Below are positions 24,194 to 35,920 of a stretch of 45,588 bases of DNA, piece by piece. Origin of the DNA: Bradyrhizobium centrolobii (GTDB lineage: Bacteria; Pseudomonadota; Alphaproteobacteria; Rhizobiales; Xanthobacteraceae); contig NZ_LUUB01000064.1 of the NCBI RefSeq assembly GCF_001641635.1, positions 158 through 45,745 on the forward strand, in the 5' to 3' direction. The position numbers were made by a program, and so were the translations under genes. Each line of letters begins with the position of its first letter. Position 1 is the stretch's first letter. Under the pieces are notes generated by a model. It did not search any database, was not told the DNA's origin, and saw only the letters and a list, made by a program, of their open reading frames with translations.

Positions 24194-24664
24194 ATGTCTC
24201 GTCGCCACTCAGCGGAAAAGCGCGAAGTTCTGCCGGATCCGAAGTTCGGGAACATCGTGATCACGAAGTTCATGAACTCGGTGATGTATGCCGGCAAGAA
24301 GTCGGTCGCCGAAGGCATCGTCTACGGTGCGCTCGGCATCATCGAAACCAAGACCAAGCAGAACCCTCTCGGCGTGTTCGAGCAGGCGCTCGAGAACGTC
24401 ATGCCGACGATCGAGGTGCGCTCCCGCCGCGTCGGCGGCGCGACCTACCAGGTTCCGGTCGAGGTTCGCTCGACCCGCCGGCAGGCCCTGGGCATCCGCT
24501 GGCTGATCGCGGCTGCGCGTGAGCGCAATGAGAAGACGATGACCGAGCGGCTCTCGGCGGAGCTCTTGGATGCATCGAATAACCGGGGGAACGCCGTCAA
24601 GAAGCGCGAAGACGTGCACCGCATGGCGGAAGCCAATCGCGCCTTCTCGCACTATCGCTGGTAA
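24194..24664 (+). CDS. rpsG: 30S ribosomal protein S7
   Basis: S7, 156 residues, nucleates assembly of the 30S head and lines the exit site. Family segments include DPKFGNIVITKFMNSVMYAGKK (from about residue 15) and YQVPVEVRSTRRQALGIRWL. In E. coli S7 represses the str operon; no repressor site could be identified here. rpsL lies 15 nt upstream and fusA 34 nt downstream. Confidence 0.98.
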   Translation: MSRRHSAEKREVLPDPKFGNIVITKFMNSVMYAGKKSVAEGIVYGALGIIETKTKQNPLGVFEQALENVMPTIEVRSRRVGGATYQVPVEVRSTRRQALGIRWLIAAARERNEKTMTERLSAELLDASNNRGNAVKKREDVHRMAEANRAFSHYRW

Positions 24665-24698
24665 CGGCGACACGTAACGGACTCGCAAGGAACACCCC

Positions 24699-26771
<2,073 letters not shown>

Positions 26772-26811
26772 TTGTCGTCGGTCTCAAGCTGACGATTGAA
26801 CGGAGAGTCAA

Positions 26812-28002
<1,191 letters not shown>

Positions 28003-28019
28003 TTACGAGACTAGAGATT

Positions 28020-28060
28020 GGCGAGTAGCGGATGGCAGCATTCGCTATTCGCTATTCGCC
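28020..28060 (+). promoter_or_regulatory. Hairpin and tandem 7-bp repeats between tuf and rpsJ
   Basis: GGCGAGTAGCG at 28020-28030 pairs with CGCTATTCGCC at 28050-28060 over 11 bp with one wobble. The right arm lies in three tandem copies of ATTCGCT/ATTCGCC (28040-28060), so the left arm could pair in two registers. It may be a switchable leader or attenuator for the S10 genes. Confidence 0.45.
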
Positions 28061-28086
28061 ACTCTGTTTGAAGAAAGACCACGGCA

Positions 28087-28395
28087 ATGAACGGCCAAAA
28101 CATTCGCATCCGTCTCAAGGCGTTCGACCATCGTATCCTCGATACGTCGACCCGTGAGATCGTGAACACGGCGAAGCGCACCGGCGCGCAGGTTCGCGGA
28201 CCCATTCCGCTGCCCACCCGCATCGAGAAGTTCACCGTCAACCGTTCGCCGCACGTCGACAAGAAGAGCCGCGAACAGTTCGAGATGCGCACTCACAAGC
28301 GCCTGCTCGACATCGTCGATCCGACCCCGCAGACCGTCGATGCTTTGATGAAGCTCGACCTGGCCGCCGGTGTCGACGTCGAGATCAAGCTCTAA
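28087..28395 (+). CDS. rpsJ: 30S ribosomal protein S10
   Basis: S10 (NusE), 102 residues, is a 30S head protein that also binds NusB and the NusG KOW domain in antitermination. It has the family pattern [13 protein letters not shown] near the N-terminus and [29 protein letters not shown] in the middle (positions about 38-66). It opens the S10 group, 84 nt after tuf and 52 nt before rplC. Confidence 0.98.
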
Positions 28396-28447
28396 GATTT
28401 TTGGATCCCGTTCGCGAAAGCGGACAGAAAGAACAGGAAGCAAGCCG

Positions 28448-29164
28448 ATGCGCTCCGGAGTGATCGCACAAAAGGTCGGGATGACGCGGGTCTTCACGGA
28501 GACCGGCGAACATATCCCCGTGACCGTGCTGAAGCTCGGCAATTGCCAGGTCGTAGGCCACCGCACCGAAGAGAAGAACGGTTACGTCGCGCTCCAGCTC
28601 GGTTCTGGCAGCCGCAAGACCGTTTACATGCCCAAGGCTGAGCGCGGCCAGTTCGCGGTCGCCAAGGTCGAGCCGAAGCGACGGGTCGAGGAATTCCGCG
28701 TCTCCGCGGATGCCATGATCCCGGTCGGCGCCGAGATCCAGGCCGACCACTTCGTCGTCGGCCAGTTCGTCGACGTCACCGGCACCTCGGTCGGTAAGGG
28801 TTTCGCGGGCGGTATGAAGCGCTGGAACTTCGGCGGTCTACGCGCCACCCACGGCGTGTCGATCTCGCACCGCTCGATCGGTTCGACCGGCGGCCGTCAG
28901 GACCCCGGCAAGACCTGGAAGAACAAGAAGATGCCCGGCCACATGGGTGTCGACCGCATCACCACGCTCAACCTTCGCGTCGTCCAGACCGATGTCGAGC
29001 GCGGCCTGATCCTCGTCGAAGGCGCCGTTCCCGGCTCCAAGGGCGGCTGGATCCGCGTGCGCGACGCCGTCAAGAAGCCGCTGCCGAAGGACGCTCCGAA
29101 GCCCGGCAAGTTCAAGGTTGCGGGCGGCGAAGCCGAGGCTGCGGCCCAGCAGGAGGGTGCGTGA
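28448..29164 (+). CDS. rplC: 50S ribosomal protein L3
   Basis: L3, 238 residues, is an early assembly protein whose loop reaches the peptidyl transferase centre. The family segment GSTGGRQDPGKTWKNKKMPG contains the glutamine that PrmB methylates in E. coli. The ATG at 28448 gives the expected N-terminus MRSGVIAQKVGMTRVF. A C-terminal alanine/glutamate tail of about 20 residues extends past the core. rplD starts one base after the stop. Confidence 0.98.
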   Translation: MRSGVIAQKVGMTRVFTETGEHIPVTVLKLGNCQVVGHRTEEKNGYVALQLGSGSRKTVYMPKAERGQFAVAKVEPKRRVEEFRVSADAMIPVGAEIQADHFVVGQFVDVTGTSVGKGFAGGMKRWNFGGLRATHGVSISHRSIGSTGGRQDPGKTWKNKKMPGHMGVDRITTLNLRVVQTDVERGLILVEGAVPGSKGGWIRVRDAVKKPLPKDAPKPGKFKVAGGEAEAAAQQEGA

Positions 29165-29165
29165 G

Positions 29166-29786
29166 ATGGAACTGAAAGTCACGACCCTTGAGGGCAAGGA
29201 AGCCGGCTCGGTCCAGCTCTCCGACGCCATTTTCGGCCTCGAGCCGCGCGAGGACATCATCGCGCGCTGCGTGCAGTGGCAGCTCAACAAGCGCCAGGCC
29301 GGCACGCACAAGGCCAAGGGGCGCGCCGAGATCTGGCGCACCGGCAAGAAGATGTACAAGCAGAAGGGCACCGGCGGTGCCCGTCACGGCTCGGCCCGTG
29401 TGCCGCAGTTCCGTGGCGGCGGCCGTGCCTTCGGTCCGGTGGTGCGTTCGCACGCCACCGACCTGCCGAAGAAGGTCCGCGCGCTGGCGCTGAAGCATGC
29501 GCTCTCGGCCAAGGCCAAGGACGGCGATCTCGTCGTGATCGAGAAGGCCGCGCTTGAGACCGCCAAGACCAAGGCGCTGCTCGGTCACTTCTCGGGCCTG
29601 GGGCTCACCAACGCGCTGATCATCGACGGTGCCGAGCTCAACGACGGTTTTGCCGCGGCGGCCCGCAACATCCCGAACATGGACGTGCTGCCGATCCAGG
29701 GCATCAACGTCTACGACATCCTGCGCCGTCAGAAGCTCGTTCTGACCAAGGCCGCCATCGATGCGCTGGAGGCGCGCTTCAAATGA
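29166..29786 (+). CDS. rplD: 50S ribosomal protein L4
   Basis: L4, 206 residues, has an extended loop lining the exit tunnel, seen here as KMYKQKGTGGARHGSARVPQ (positions about 62-81), where macrolide-resistance changes arise in other species. In E. coli L4 also represses the S10 operon by attenuation. It starts one base after rplC and overlaps rplW by 4 bases, so it is translationally coupled on both sides. Confidence 0.98.
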   Translation: MELKVTTLEGKEAGSVQLSDAIFGLEPREDIIARCVQWQLNKRQAGTHKAKGRAEIWRTGKKMYKQKGTGGARHGSARVPQFRGGGRAFGPVVRSHATDLPKKVRALALKHALSAKAKDGDLVVIEKAALETAKTKALLGHFSGLGLTNALIIDGAELNDGFAAAARNIPNMDVLPIQGINVYDILRRQKLVLTKAAIDALEARFK

Positions 29787-30085
29787 CGAAGAACATCGAG
29801 CCTCGCCACTACGACGTGATCCTGTCGCCGGTCGTGACCGAAAAGGCGACGATCGCCTCGGAGCACAACAAGGTCCTGTTCAAGGTGGCCGCGAAAGCGA
29901 CCAAGCCGCAGATCAAGGAAGCGATCGAGAAGCTGTTCGACGTCAAGGTCAAGAGCGTCAACACGCTGGTCCGCAAGGGCAAGGTCAAGGCCTTCCGTGG
30001 CAATCTCGGCTCGCAGTCGAACACCAAGCGCGCGATCGTGACCCTCGAAGAGGGCCACCGGATCGACGTCACCACCGGTCTGTAA
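29783..30085 (+). CDS. rplW: 50S ribosomal protein L23
   Basis: L23, 100 residues, sits at the tunnel exit and docks trigger factor and SRP. The segments YDVILSPVVTEKAT and VKSVNTLVRKGKVKAFRG match the family. The start codon lies inside the last codons of rplD (ATGA overlap). rplB follows after 12 nt. Confidence 0.97.
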   Translation: MTKNIEPRHYDVILSPVVTEKATIASEHNKVLFKVAAKATKPQIKEAIEKLFDVKVKSVNTLVRKGKVKAFRGNLGSQSNTKRAIVTLEEGHRIDVTTGL

Positions 30086-30097
30086 GGTCGTACGACG

Positions 30098-30931
30098 ATG
30101 GCACTGAAGACATTCAATCCCACGACGCCGGGCCAGCGCCAGCTGGTCATGGTCGATCGTTCGGCCCTCTACAAGGGCAAGCCGGTCAAGACGCTCACCG
30201 AGGGCAAGCTGTCCAAGGGTGGTCGCAACAACACCGGTCGCATCACCGTGCGCTTCCGCGGCGGCGGTCACAAGAAGACGCTGCGCAACGTCGACTTCAA
30301 GCGCGAGAAGGTGGACGTTCCCGCCACCGTCGAGCGCCTCGAGTACGATCCGAACCGCACCGGCTTCATCGCGCTGATCAAGTACGAGGACGGCGAGCAG
30401 GCCTACATCCTGGCGCCGCAGCGCCTGGCCGTGGGTGACACCATCGTCGCCGGCAACTATGTCGACGTGAAGCCGGGCAACGTCATGCCGCTCGGCAACA
30501 TGCCGGTCGGCACGATCATCCACAACATCGAGACCAAGATCGGGAAGGGTGGTCAGCTCGCCCGTTCCGCGGGCACCTACGCCCAGCTCGTCGGTCGCGA
30601 CCAGGACTACGTGATCATCCGCCTGAACTCGGGCGAGCAGCGCCTGGTGCACGGCCGTTGCCGCGGCACGATCGGCGCGGTGTCGAACCCGGATCACATG
30701 AACACCTCGATCGGCAAGGCCGGCCGCAAGCGTTGGATGGGCCGTCGCCCGCACAACCGCGGTGTCGCGATGAACCCGATCGACCATCCGCACGGCGGTG
30801 GTGAAGGTCGTACCTCGGGCGGTCGCCACCCGGTCACTCCGTGGGGCAAGCCGACCAAGGGCAAGAAGACCCGCACCAACAAGTCGACCAACAAATTCAT
30901 TCTCCTAAGCCGCCACAAGCGGAAGAAGTAA
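30098..30931 (+). CDS. rplB: 50S ribosomal protein L2
   Basis: L2, 277 residues, is required for subunit association and peptidyl transfer. The N-terminal part has GRNNTGRITVRFRGGGHKK. The C-terminal HPHGGGEGRTSGGRHPVTPWGK carries the conserved histidine (E. coli His229) close to the catalytic centre. The basic end ILLSRHKRKK is typical. It is flanked at 12 nt on each side by rplW and rpsS. Confidence 0.98.
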   Translation: MALKTFNPTTPGQRQLVMVDRSALYKGKPVKTLTEGKLSKGGRNNTGRITVRFRGGGHKKTLRNVDFKREKVDVPATVERLEYDPNRTGFIALIKYEDGEQAYILAPQRLAVGDTIVAGNYVDVKPGNVMPLGNMPVGTIIHNIETKIGKGGQLARSAGTYAQLVGRDQDYVIIRLNSGEQRLVHGRCRGTIGAVSNPDHMNTSIGKAGRKRWMGRRPHNRGVAMNPIDHPHGGGEGRTSGGRHPVTPWGKPTKGKKTRTNKSTNKFILLSRHKRKK

Positions 30932-30943
30932 GGAACGCCGGAC

Positions 30944-31222
30944 ATGGTTCGTTCAGTCTGGAAAGGCCCGTTCGTCGAGGGTTCTCTGCTCAAGAAGGCA
31001 GATGCCGCGCGCGCGTCCGGCCGTCACGACGTCATCAAGATCTGGAGCCGTCGCTCGACGATCCTGCCGCAGTTCGTCGGCCTGACCTTCGGCGTCTACA
31101 ACGGCCAGAAGCACGTGCCGGTGGCGGTCAACGAGGAAATGGTCGGTCACAAGTTCGGCGAGTTTTCGCCGACCCGGACCTTCCATGGCCACTCCGGCGA
31201 CAAGAAAGCCAAGAAGGCTTGA
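30944..31222 (+). CDS. rpsS: 30S ribosomal protein S19
   Basis: S19, 92 residues, lies in the 30S head and contacts S13. Family hallmarks are RSVWKGPFVEGSLLKKA at the N-terminus and the motif GHKFGEFSPTRTFHGHSGDKKAKKA at the end. The gene is 12 nt after rplB and 10 nt before rplV. Confidence 0.98.
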   Translation: MVRSVWKGPFVEGSLLKKADAARASGRHDVIKIWSRRSTILPQFVGLTFGVYNGQKHVPVAVNEEMVGHKFGEFSPTRTFHGHSGDKKAKKA

Positions 31223-31232
31223 GGATTAAACG

Positions 31233-31619
31233 ATGAGCAAACCTAAGCGCGAACGGAGCCTCGCCGACAACGAGGCCAAGGCGGTCGCCCGGATGCTGCG
31301 GGTGAGCCCGCAGAAGCTCAATCTGGTCGCCCAGCTCATTCGCGGCCGGAAGGCGTCTGCCGCGCTCGCCGACCTGCAGTTTTCGCGCAAGCGGATCGCG
31401 GTCGACGTGAAGAAGTGCCTGGAATCGGCTATCGCCAACGCCGAGAACAACCACGACCTCGACGTTGACGATCTCGTCGTGGCGCAGGCCTTCGTCGGCA
31501 ACGGCCTCGTGATGAAGCGCTTTGCCGCCCGCGGCCGTGGCCGCTCGGGCCGTGTCTACAAACCATTTTCGCAGCTGACGATCATCGTTCGTCAGGTCGA
31601 AGCCGAAGCGGCCGCCTAA
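31233..31619 (+). CDS. rplV: 50S ribosomal protein L22
   Basis: L22, 128 residues, has a beta hairpin lining the exit tunnel: VAQAFVGNGLVMKRFAARGRGRSGRV (positions about 85-110), where macrolide-resistance changes are known in other species. The N-terminal RMLRVSPQKLNLVAQLIRG is well conserved. It is full length, 18 nt before rpsC. Confidence 0.98.
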   Translation: MSKPKRERSLADNEAKAVARMLRVSPQKLNLVAQLIRGRKASAALADLQFSRKRIAVDVKKCLESAIANAENNHDLDVDDLVVAQAFVGNGLVMKRFAARGRGRSGRVYKPFSQLTIIVRQVEAEAAA

Positions 31620-31637
31620 GGGACGCAGGAGAATACG

Positions 31638-32357
31638 ATGGGTCAAAAGATCAATCCGATCGGTCTGCGTCTCGGCATCAACCGGACCTGGGATTCCCGC
31701 TGGTTCGCCGGCAAGCAGGAATACGGCAAGCTGCTGCACGAGGACGTCAAGATCCGCGAGATCCTGCACAAGGAGCTCAAGCAGGCGGCCGTCGCCCGCA
31801 TCGTGATCGAGCGTCCGCACAAGAAGTGCCGCGTCACCATCCACTCGGCGCGTCCGGGCGTGGTGATCGGCAAGAAGGGCGCCGACATCGACAAGCTGCG
31901 CAAGAAGGTGGCGGACATCACCTCGTCGGACGTCGTCATCAACATCGTCGAGATCCGCAAGCCGGAGCTCGATGCGACGCTGGTGGCCGAGTCGATCGCG
32001 CAGCAGCTCGAGCGCCGCGTGGCGTTCCGCCGCGCCATGAAGCGCGCCGTGCAGTCGGCGATGCGTCTCGGCGCGGAGGGCATCCGCATCAACTGCTCGG
32101 GCCGTCTGGGCGGTGCGGAAATCGCGCGCATGGAGTGGTACCGCGAAGGTCGCGTGCCGCTGCACACGCTGCGCGCAGATATCGACTACGGCGTTGCGAC
32201 CGCGTTCACGACCTTCGGCACCTGCGGCGTCAAGGTCTGGATCTTCAAGGGTGAGATCCTCGAGCATGATCCGATGGCCCAGGACAAGAGAATGGCCGAA
32301 GGCGAGGGCAGTGGCGGCGGTGAGCGCCGGCAGCGTCGCGACGCGGCTGCGGCCTGA
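31638..32357 (+). CDS. rpsC: 30S ribosomal protein S3
   Basis: S3, 239 residues, forms part of the mRNA entry channel and its helicase. The N-terminus GQKINPIGLRLGI and the KH domain with GVVIGKKGADIDKLRK (about 75-90) are clear. The C-terminal domain has RLGGAEIARMEWYREGRVPLHTLRADIDYG. A final tail rich in Gly, Arg and Ala is typical of alphaproteobacteria. rplP follows after 30 nt. Confidence 0.98.
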   Translation: MGQKINPIGLRLGINRTWDSRWFAGKQEYGKLLHEDVKIREILHKELKQAAVARIVIERPHKKCRVTIHSARPGVVIGKKGADIDKLRKKVADITSSDVVINIVEIRKPELDATLVAESIAQQLERRVAFRRAMKRAVQSAMRLGAEGIRINCSGRLGGAEIARMEWYREGRVPLHTLRADIDYGVATAFTTFGTCGVKVWIFKGEILEHDPMAQDKRMAEGEGSGGGERRQRRDAAAA

Positions 32358-32387
32358 GCTGCACAGAGAATTTGAGGGCTTAAAGCC

Positions 32388-32801
32388 ATGATGCAACCTA
32401 AGAAAACGAAGTTCCGGAAGGCGCATAAGGGCCGCATCCACGGCGTTGCGTCTTCGGGCGCGACGTTGGCGTTCGGCCAGTTCGGCCTGAAGGCGACCGA
32501 GCCTGAGCGCGTCACCGCGCGCCAGATCGAGGCTGCCCGCCGCGCGCTGACCCGCCACATGAAGCGCGCCGGCCGCGTCTGGATCCGCGTGTTCCCCGAC
32601 GTTCCGGTGTCGAAGAAGCCGGCCGAAGTCCGCATGGGCTCCGGCAAGGGTTCGCCGGAATTGTGGGTCGTGCGCGTGAAGCCGGGCCGGGTGCTGTTCG
32701 AGATCGACGGCGTCAACACCCAGACGGCGCGTGAGGCGCTGACCCTGGCGGCCGCCAAGCTGCCGATCAAGACGCGCTTCGTCGAGCGCATTGCGGAGTA
32801 A
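32388..32801 (+). CDS. rplP: 50S ribosomal protein L16
   Basis: L16, 137 residues, helps position A-site tRNA. The N-terminus QPKKTKFRKAHKGRIHG and the segment GSGKGSPELWVVRVKPGRVLFE are diagnostic. Two tandem ATG codons (32388 and 32391) are both possible starts. The stop TAA shares a base with an ATG at 32801 that could begin rpmC. Confidence 0.98.
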   Translation: MMQPKKTKFRKAHKGRIHGVASSGATLAFGQFGLKATEPERVTARQIEAARRALTRHMKRAGRVWIRVFPDVPVSKKPAEVRMGSGKGSPELWVVRVKPGRVLFEIDGVNTQTAREALTLAAAKLPIKTRFVERIAE

Positions 32802-32806
32802 TGGCC

Positions 32807-33013
32807 ATGGCCCAGATGAAGATCGAAGACATCCGCGCGATGAGCCCCGACCAGCAGGATGACGCCATCCTGAACCTGAAGAAGGAGCGCTTCAACCTGC
32901 GCTTCCAGCGCGCCACCGGGCAGCTCGAGAACACCTCGCGCCTGCGCGAGGCTCGCCGCGACATCGCCCGGATCAAGACCGTCGCCGCGCAGCAGCGCGC
33001 GAAGAAGAAGTAA
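32807..33013 (+). CDS. rpmC: 50S ribosomal protein L29
   Basis: L29, 68 residues, is a small helical protein near the tunnel exit, next to L23. The family segment LKKERFNLRFQRATGQLENTSRLREARRDIARIKT is complete. ATG codons lie at 32801 and 32807. The second is preferred because GGAG at 32795-32798 is then 8 nt upstream rather than 2. The first would add two residues and overlap rplP by one base. Confidence 0.95.
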   Translation: MAQMKIEDIRAMSPDQQDDAILNLKKERFNLRFQRATGQLENTSRLREARRDIARIKTVAAQQRAKKK

Positions 33014-33026
33014 GAGGCTTACGAAG

Positions 33027-33275
33027 ATGCCGAAACGTACTTTGCAGGGCGTGGTCGTCAGCGACAAGCAGGCCAAGACCATCGTGGTGCGCGTCGATCG
33101 CCGCTTCACGCACCCGATCTACAAGAAGACGATCCGCCGTTCGAAGAACTATCACGCGCACGACGAGAGCAACCAGTTCAAGCCGGGCGACGTGGTGTGG
33201 ATCGAGGAATCGAAGCCGATTTCGAAGTTGAAGCGCTGGGTCGTGATCCGGGGCGAACACAAGAAAAGCGCCTGA
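33027..33275 (+). CDS. rpsQ: 30S ribosomal protein S17
   Basis: S17, 82 residues, is an OB-fold primary rRNA-binding protein. The segments LQGVVVSDKQAKTIVVRVDRRFTHPIYKK and GDVVWIEESKPISKLKRW match the family. It is the last gene of the S10 group; the 86-nt gap to rplN is larger than its neighbours' gaps and marks the usual S10/spc boundary. Confidence 0.98.
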   Translation: MPKRTLQGVVVSDKQAKTIVVRVDRRFTHPIYKKTIRRSKNYHAHDESNQFKPGDVVWIEESKPISKLKRWVVIRGEHKKSA

Positions 33276-33361
33276 GCTGCCGGCATTTAGCCGACTGACT
33301 TCAGGGAAATGTTGAGCGCTGGCCAGGCTGGCGCAAAAGAGAAAGAGGACGAGGTGCATCA

Positions 33362-33730
33362 ATGATTCAGATGCAGACCAACCTCGACGTGGCCGACAAT
33401 TCTGGCGCACGCCGTGTCATGTGTATCAAGGTGCTCGGAGGCTCCAAGCGCCGCTACGCCACCATCGGCGACATCATCGTCGTGTCGATCAAGGAAGCGA
33501 TTCCGCGTGGCAAGGTGAAGAAGGGCGACGTGATGAAGGCCGTCGTGGTGCGTGTCCGCAAGGACATCCGCCGCCCCGACGGTTCGGTCATCCGTTTCGA
33601 CCGCAACGCCGCCGTCCTGATCAACAACCAGGCCGAGCCGGTCGGCACCCGTATCTTCGGGCCCGTGCCGCGCGAGCTGCGCGCCAAGAACCACATGAAG
33701 ATCATTTCGCTCGCGCCGGAGGTGCTGTGA
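33362..33730 (+). CDS. rplN: 50S ribosomal protein L14
   Basis: L14, 122 residues, lies at the subunit interface and binds the silencing factor RsfS. The N-terminal QMQTNLDVADNSGARRVMCIKVLGG and the C-terminal GTRIFGPVPRELR are diagnostic. It opens the spc group. Its stop TGA overlaps the rplX ATG by one base. Confidence 0.98.
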   Translation: MIQMQTNLDVADNSGARRVMCIKVLGGSKRRYATIGDIIVVSIKEAIPRGKVKKGDVMKAVVVRVRKDIRRPDGSVIRFDRNAAVLINNQAEPVGTRIFGPVPRELRAKNHMKIISLAPEVL

Positions 33731-34044
33731 TGGCTGCGAAGATCCGCAAGGGCGACAAGGTCGTCGTGCTGACCGGTCGCGACAAGGGCCGCACCGGCGA
33801 GGTGTTCGAGGTGCGCCCCGAGGCCGGCACGGCGCTTGTGCGCGGCATCAACATGGTCAAGCGTCACCAGAAGCAGACGCAGGCCCAGGAGGGCGGCATC
33901 ATCTCGAAAGAGGCGCCGATCCAACTGTCCAACATCGCGTATCTCGGCAAGGACGGAAAGCCGACGCGCATCGGATTCAAGATTCTGGCGGACGGCAAGA
34001 AGGTCCGCGTCGCCAAGAGCTCGGGAGCTGAGATCGATGGCTGA
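33730..34044 (+). CDS. rplX: 50S ribosomal protein L24
   Basis: L24, 104 residues, is one of the two assembly initiators of the 50S subunit. The KOW motif is KIRKGDKVVVLTGRDKGRTGEVFEV at about 4-28. The start overlaps the rplN stop by one base and the end overlaps the rplE start by 8 bases, so all three are translationally coupled. Confidence 0.98.
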   Translation: MAAKIRKGDKVVVLTGRDKGRTGEVFEVRPEAGTALVRGINMVKRHQKQTQAQEGGIISKEAPIQLSNIAYLGKDGKPTRIGFKILADGKKVRVAKSSGAEIDG

Positions 34045-34594
34045 CACAGCTTACGTGCCGCGCCTGCGCGCGGAATATGACGCGAAGATCCGCGTCGCGA
34101 TGACCGAGAAGTTCGGTTACGAGAACGTCATGCAGGTTCCGCGGCTGGACAAGGTCGTGCTGAACATGGGCGTTGGCGATTCCGTCAACGACCGCAAGAA
34201 GGCCGAGAACGCCGCCGCCGAATTGACCCAGATCGCCGGCCAGAAGGCGATCGTGACCTATTCGCGCATCGCGATCGCGACCTTCAAGCTGCGTGAGAAC
34301 CAGCCGATCGGCTGCAAGGTCACGCTGCGCAAGGCCCGCATGTACGAGTTCATCGATCGCCTGGTGACGGTCGCGCTGCCGCGCGTCCGCGACTTCCGCG
34401 GCCTGAACCCGAAGAGCTTCGACGGCCGCGGCAACTATTCGCTCGGCATCAAGGAGCACATCATTTTCCCCGAGATCGACTTCGACAAGGTCACGGAATC
34501 CCGCGGTATGGACATCACCGTCTGCACCACGGCCAGGACCGACGAAGAGGCGAGGGCCTTGTTGACCGCTTTCAATTTCCCGTTCCGGCAGTGA
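34037..34594 (+). CDS. rplE: 50S ribosomal protein L5
   Basis: L5, 185 residues, binds 5S rRNA and the P-site tRNA. The segment VPRLDKVVLNMGVGD and the motif LRENQPIGCKVTLRKARMYEFIDRL are clear. The ATG at 34037 sits within the last codons of rplX. The frame continues upstream inside rplX but lacks L5 similarity there. Confidence 0.98.
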   Translation: MADTAYVPRLRAEYDAKIRVAMTEKFGYENVMQVPRLDKVVLNMGVGDSVNDRKKAENAAAELTQIAGQKAIVTYSRIAIATFKLRENQPIGCKVTLRKARMYEFIDRLVTVALPRVRDFRGLNPKSFDGRGNYSLGIKEHIIFPEIDFDKVTESRGMDITVCTTARTDEEARALLTAFNFPFRQ

Positions 34595-34640
34595 GACGCT
34601 GACCTAAAGCCTCTCAAACGCGGATACCCAGGAGCCAAGC

Positions 34641-34946
34641 ATGGCAAAGAAGAGTTCAGTCGAGAAGAACAACCGGCGCAAGCGGATGGTGAAGAACGCC
34701 GCCGCCAAGCGCGAGCGGTTGAAGGCGATCATCGCCGACAAGAAGCTCCCGATGGAGGAGCGATTCGCTGCGACGTTGAAGCTTGCGGAGATGCCGCGCA
34801 ACTCGTCGGCGACCCGCATCCGCATGCGTTGCGAGCTGTCGGGCCGTCCGCGCTCGAACTATCGCAAGAACAAGCTGTCCCGTATCGCGCTGCGTGAACT
34901 TGGCTCCAAGGGCATGGTCCCGGGCCTCGTGAAGTCGAGCTGGTAA
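34641..34946 (+). CDS. rpsN: 30S ribosomal protein S14 (zinc-free form)
   Basis: S14, 101 residues, is the long form without the CxxC zinc ribbon; only one cysteine is present (RMRCELSGRPR). The C-terminal GRPRSNYRKNKLSRIALRELGSKGMVPGLVKSSW is typical. It lies 46 nt after rplE and 14 nt before rpsH. Confidence 0.98.
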   Translation: MAKKSSVEKNNRRKRMVKNAAAKRERLKAIIADKKLPMEERFAATLKLAEMPRNSSATRIRMRCELSGRPRSNYRKNKLSRIALRELGSKGMVPGLVKSSW

Positions 34947-34960
34947 GGAGGGTCGTTTAG

Positions 34961-35359
34961 ATGTCTACGCACGATCCAATCAGCGATCTGATCACCCGCA
35001 TCCGCAACGCACAGATGCGCTCCAAGACCAAGGTCTCCACGCCTGGCTCGAAGATGCGCGAGAACGTGCTCGAGGTGCTGAAGACCGAGGGCTACATCCG
35101 CGGTTACGCCACGGTCGAGCATTCCTCGGGCCGCAGCGAGATCGAGATCGAGCTGAAGTATTTCGACGGCGAGCCCGTCATCCGCGAGATCGAGCGGGTC
35201 TCCAAGCCCGGGCGTCGTGTCTACGCCTCGGTGAAGGCTCTGCCGCGGGTCAACAACGGGCTCGGCATTTCGGTGTTGTCGACGCCGAAGGGGATCATGG
35301 CCGACCACAGCGCGCGCGACGCGAATGTGGGCGGTGAAGTCCTCTTCACGGTGTTCTGA
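34961..35359 (+). CDS. rpsH: 30S ribosomal protein S8
   Basis: S8, 132 residues, binds the central domain of 16S rRNA and, in E. coli, represses the spc operon at the rplX-rplE region. The N-terminus HDPISDLITRIRNAQMRSK and the C-terminal GLGISVLSTPKGIMADHSARDANVGGEVLFTVF are conserved. The ribosome-binding site AAGGAGG precedes the ATG. Confidence 0.98.
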   Translation: MSTHDPISDLITRIRNAQMRSKTKVSTPGSKMRENVLEVLKTEGYIRGYATVEHSSGRSEIEIELKYFDGEPVIREIERVSKPGRRVYASVKALPRVNNGLGISVLSTPKGIMADHSARDANVGGEVLFTVF

Positions 35360-35375
35360 GAAGGATTTTTGATCC

Positions 35376-35909
35376 ATGTCACGTGTTGGCAAAAAGCCTG
35401 TGACGGTGCCGTCGGGCGTTACCGCGACCGTCGACGGGCAGACCGTCAAGATGAAGGGGCCGAAGGGCCAGCTTCAGTTCATCGTCCATGACGACGTCGA
35501 GGTGAAGCTCGAGAGCGGCCAGGTCAAGGTCAAGCCGCGGCTCGACACCAACCGCGCGCGGGCGCTGTACGGCACCGCACGCGCCCAGGTCGCGAACCTC
35601 GTCGAAGGCGTCACCAAGGGTTTCGAGAAGAAGCTCGAAATCACCGGCGTCGGTTACCGCGCCGCGATGCAGGGCAAGAACCTGCAACTCGCGCTCGGCT
35701 ACAGCCACGACGTGATCTATCCGATCCCGGAAGGGATCACGATCACCGTGCCGAAGCCGACCGAGATCACGGTGGCGGGCAGCGACATCCAGCGCGTCGG
35801 CCAGGTCGCGGCCGAAATCCGTGCCTATCGCCCGCCGGAGCCCTACAAGGGCAAGGGCGTGAAGTATGTTGGCGAATTCATCTTCCGCAAGGAAGGCAAG
35901 AAGAAGTAA
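35376..35909 (+). CDS. rplF: 50S ribosomal protein L6
   Basis: L6, 177 residues, contacts the sarcin-ricin loop region. It has two similar domains; the signature is in PPEPYKGKGVKYVGEFIFRKEGKK at the C-terminus. The N-terminus SRVGKKPVTVPSGVTATV is typical. rpsH lies 16 nt upstream and rplR 11 nt downstream. Confidence 0.98.
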   Translation: MSRVGKKPVTVPSGVTATVDGQTVKMKGPKGQLQFIVHDDVEVKLESGQVKVKPRLDTNRARALYGTARAQVANLVEGVTKGFEKKLEITGVGYRAAMQGKNLQLALGYSHDVIYPIPEGITITVPKPTEITVAGSDIQRVGQVAAEIRAYRPPEPYKGKGVKYVGEFIFRKEGKKK

Positions 35910-35920
35910 CGGAGCCGGTC

